A stretch of DNA of 5,148 bases. Origin: Acetofilamentum sp. Lineage in GTDB: Bacteria > Bacteroidota > Bacteroidia > Bacteroidales > JAFGUD01. The notes beneath the pieces are model-generated. The model ran no database searches. It saw only the letters and a program-made list of their open reading frames with translations, and was not told the origin of the DNA. Both the position numbers and the translations under genes were made by a program. Shown in pieces: positions 5,138 through 5,148 of the stretch; positions within the stretch are counted from its first letter, which is position 1; each line of letters begins with the position of its first letter. The stretch spans positions 1 to 5,148 of the forward strand of contig DYKL01000259.1 in the NCBI GenBank assembly GCA_020722645.1, given 5' to 3'.

Positions 5138-5148
5138 AAAAGAAAAAT

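Overview
This is a strongly AT-rich window that looks chromosomal and most likely comes from a member of the Bacteroidota. None of the four genes has a clear Shine-Dalgarno sequence. The two promoter-like sites I can support match the Bacteroidota sigma pattern (TAnnTTTG at -7, TTG-type box about 19 bp upstream), and the gene products are typical of surface-polysaccharide loci in this phylum. Genus or species cannot be told from the sequence.

All four genes lie on the minus strand. In transcription order they are: a PAPS-dependent sulfotransferase (5076 to 4195), an FkbM-type SAM methyltransferase (3864 to 3025), an SGNH/GDSL-type hydrolase (2515 to 1781) and a 14-helix Wzx-type polysaccharide flippase (1791 to 262). 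The last two overlap by 11 bases and are probably translated together. Taken together they fit the decoration and export end of a capsule, exopolysaccharide or O-antigen cluster: two tailoring enzymes (sulfation, O-methylation), an enzyme that may add or remove ester groups, and the flippase that moves the lipid-linked repeat unit across the inner membrane. No glycosyltransferase or polymerase is in the window; these would be expected upstream (beyond 5148) or downstream (before 1).

The spacers are the least ordinary part. The FkbM gene is bracketed by two short non-coding elements with imperfect terminal inverted repeats. The one at 3886-4054 (169 bp, about 30-bp ends flanked by TTATAA) holds strong internal hairpins and a candidate promoter that would drive the FkbM gene. 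The one at 2768-2969 (about 200 bp, 18-20 bp ends) can fold on the plus strand into a closing stem with a series of hairpins, one capped by a GAAA tetraloop, and carries a second inverted repeat that crosses the first. A third, longer imperfect palindrome (about 2589-2768) abuts it. These look like dispersed miniature elements or structured RNAs, not like terminators or riboswitches of known type.

Bases 1-261 hold no recognisable gene, only a weak terminator candidate downstream of the flippase gene. The right edge (5077-5148) carries the promoter-like -7 box and a palindrome just upstream of the sulfotransferase gene.
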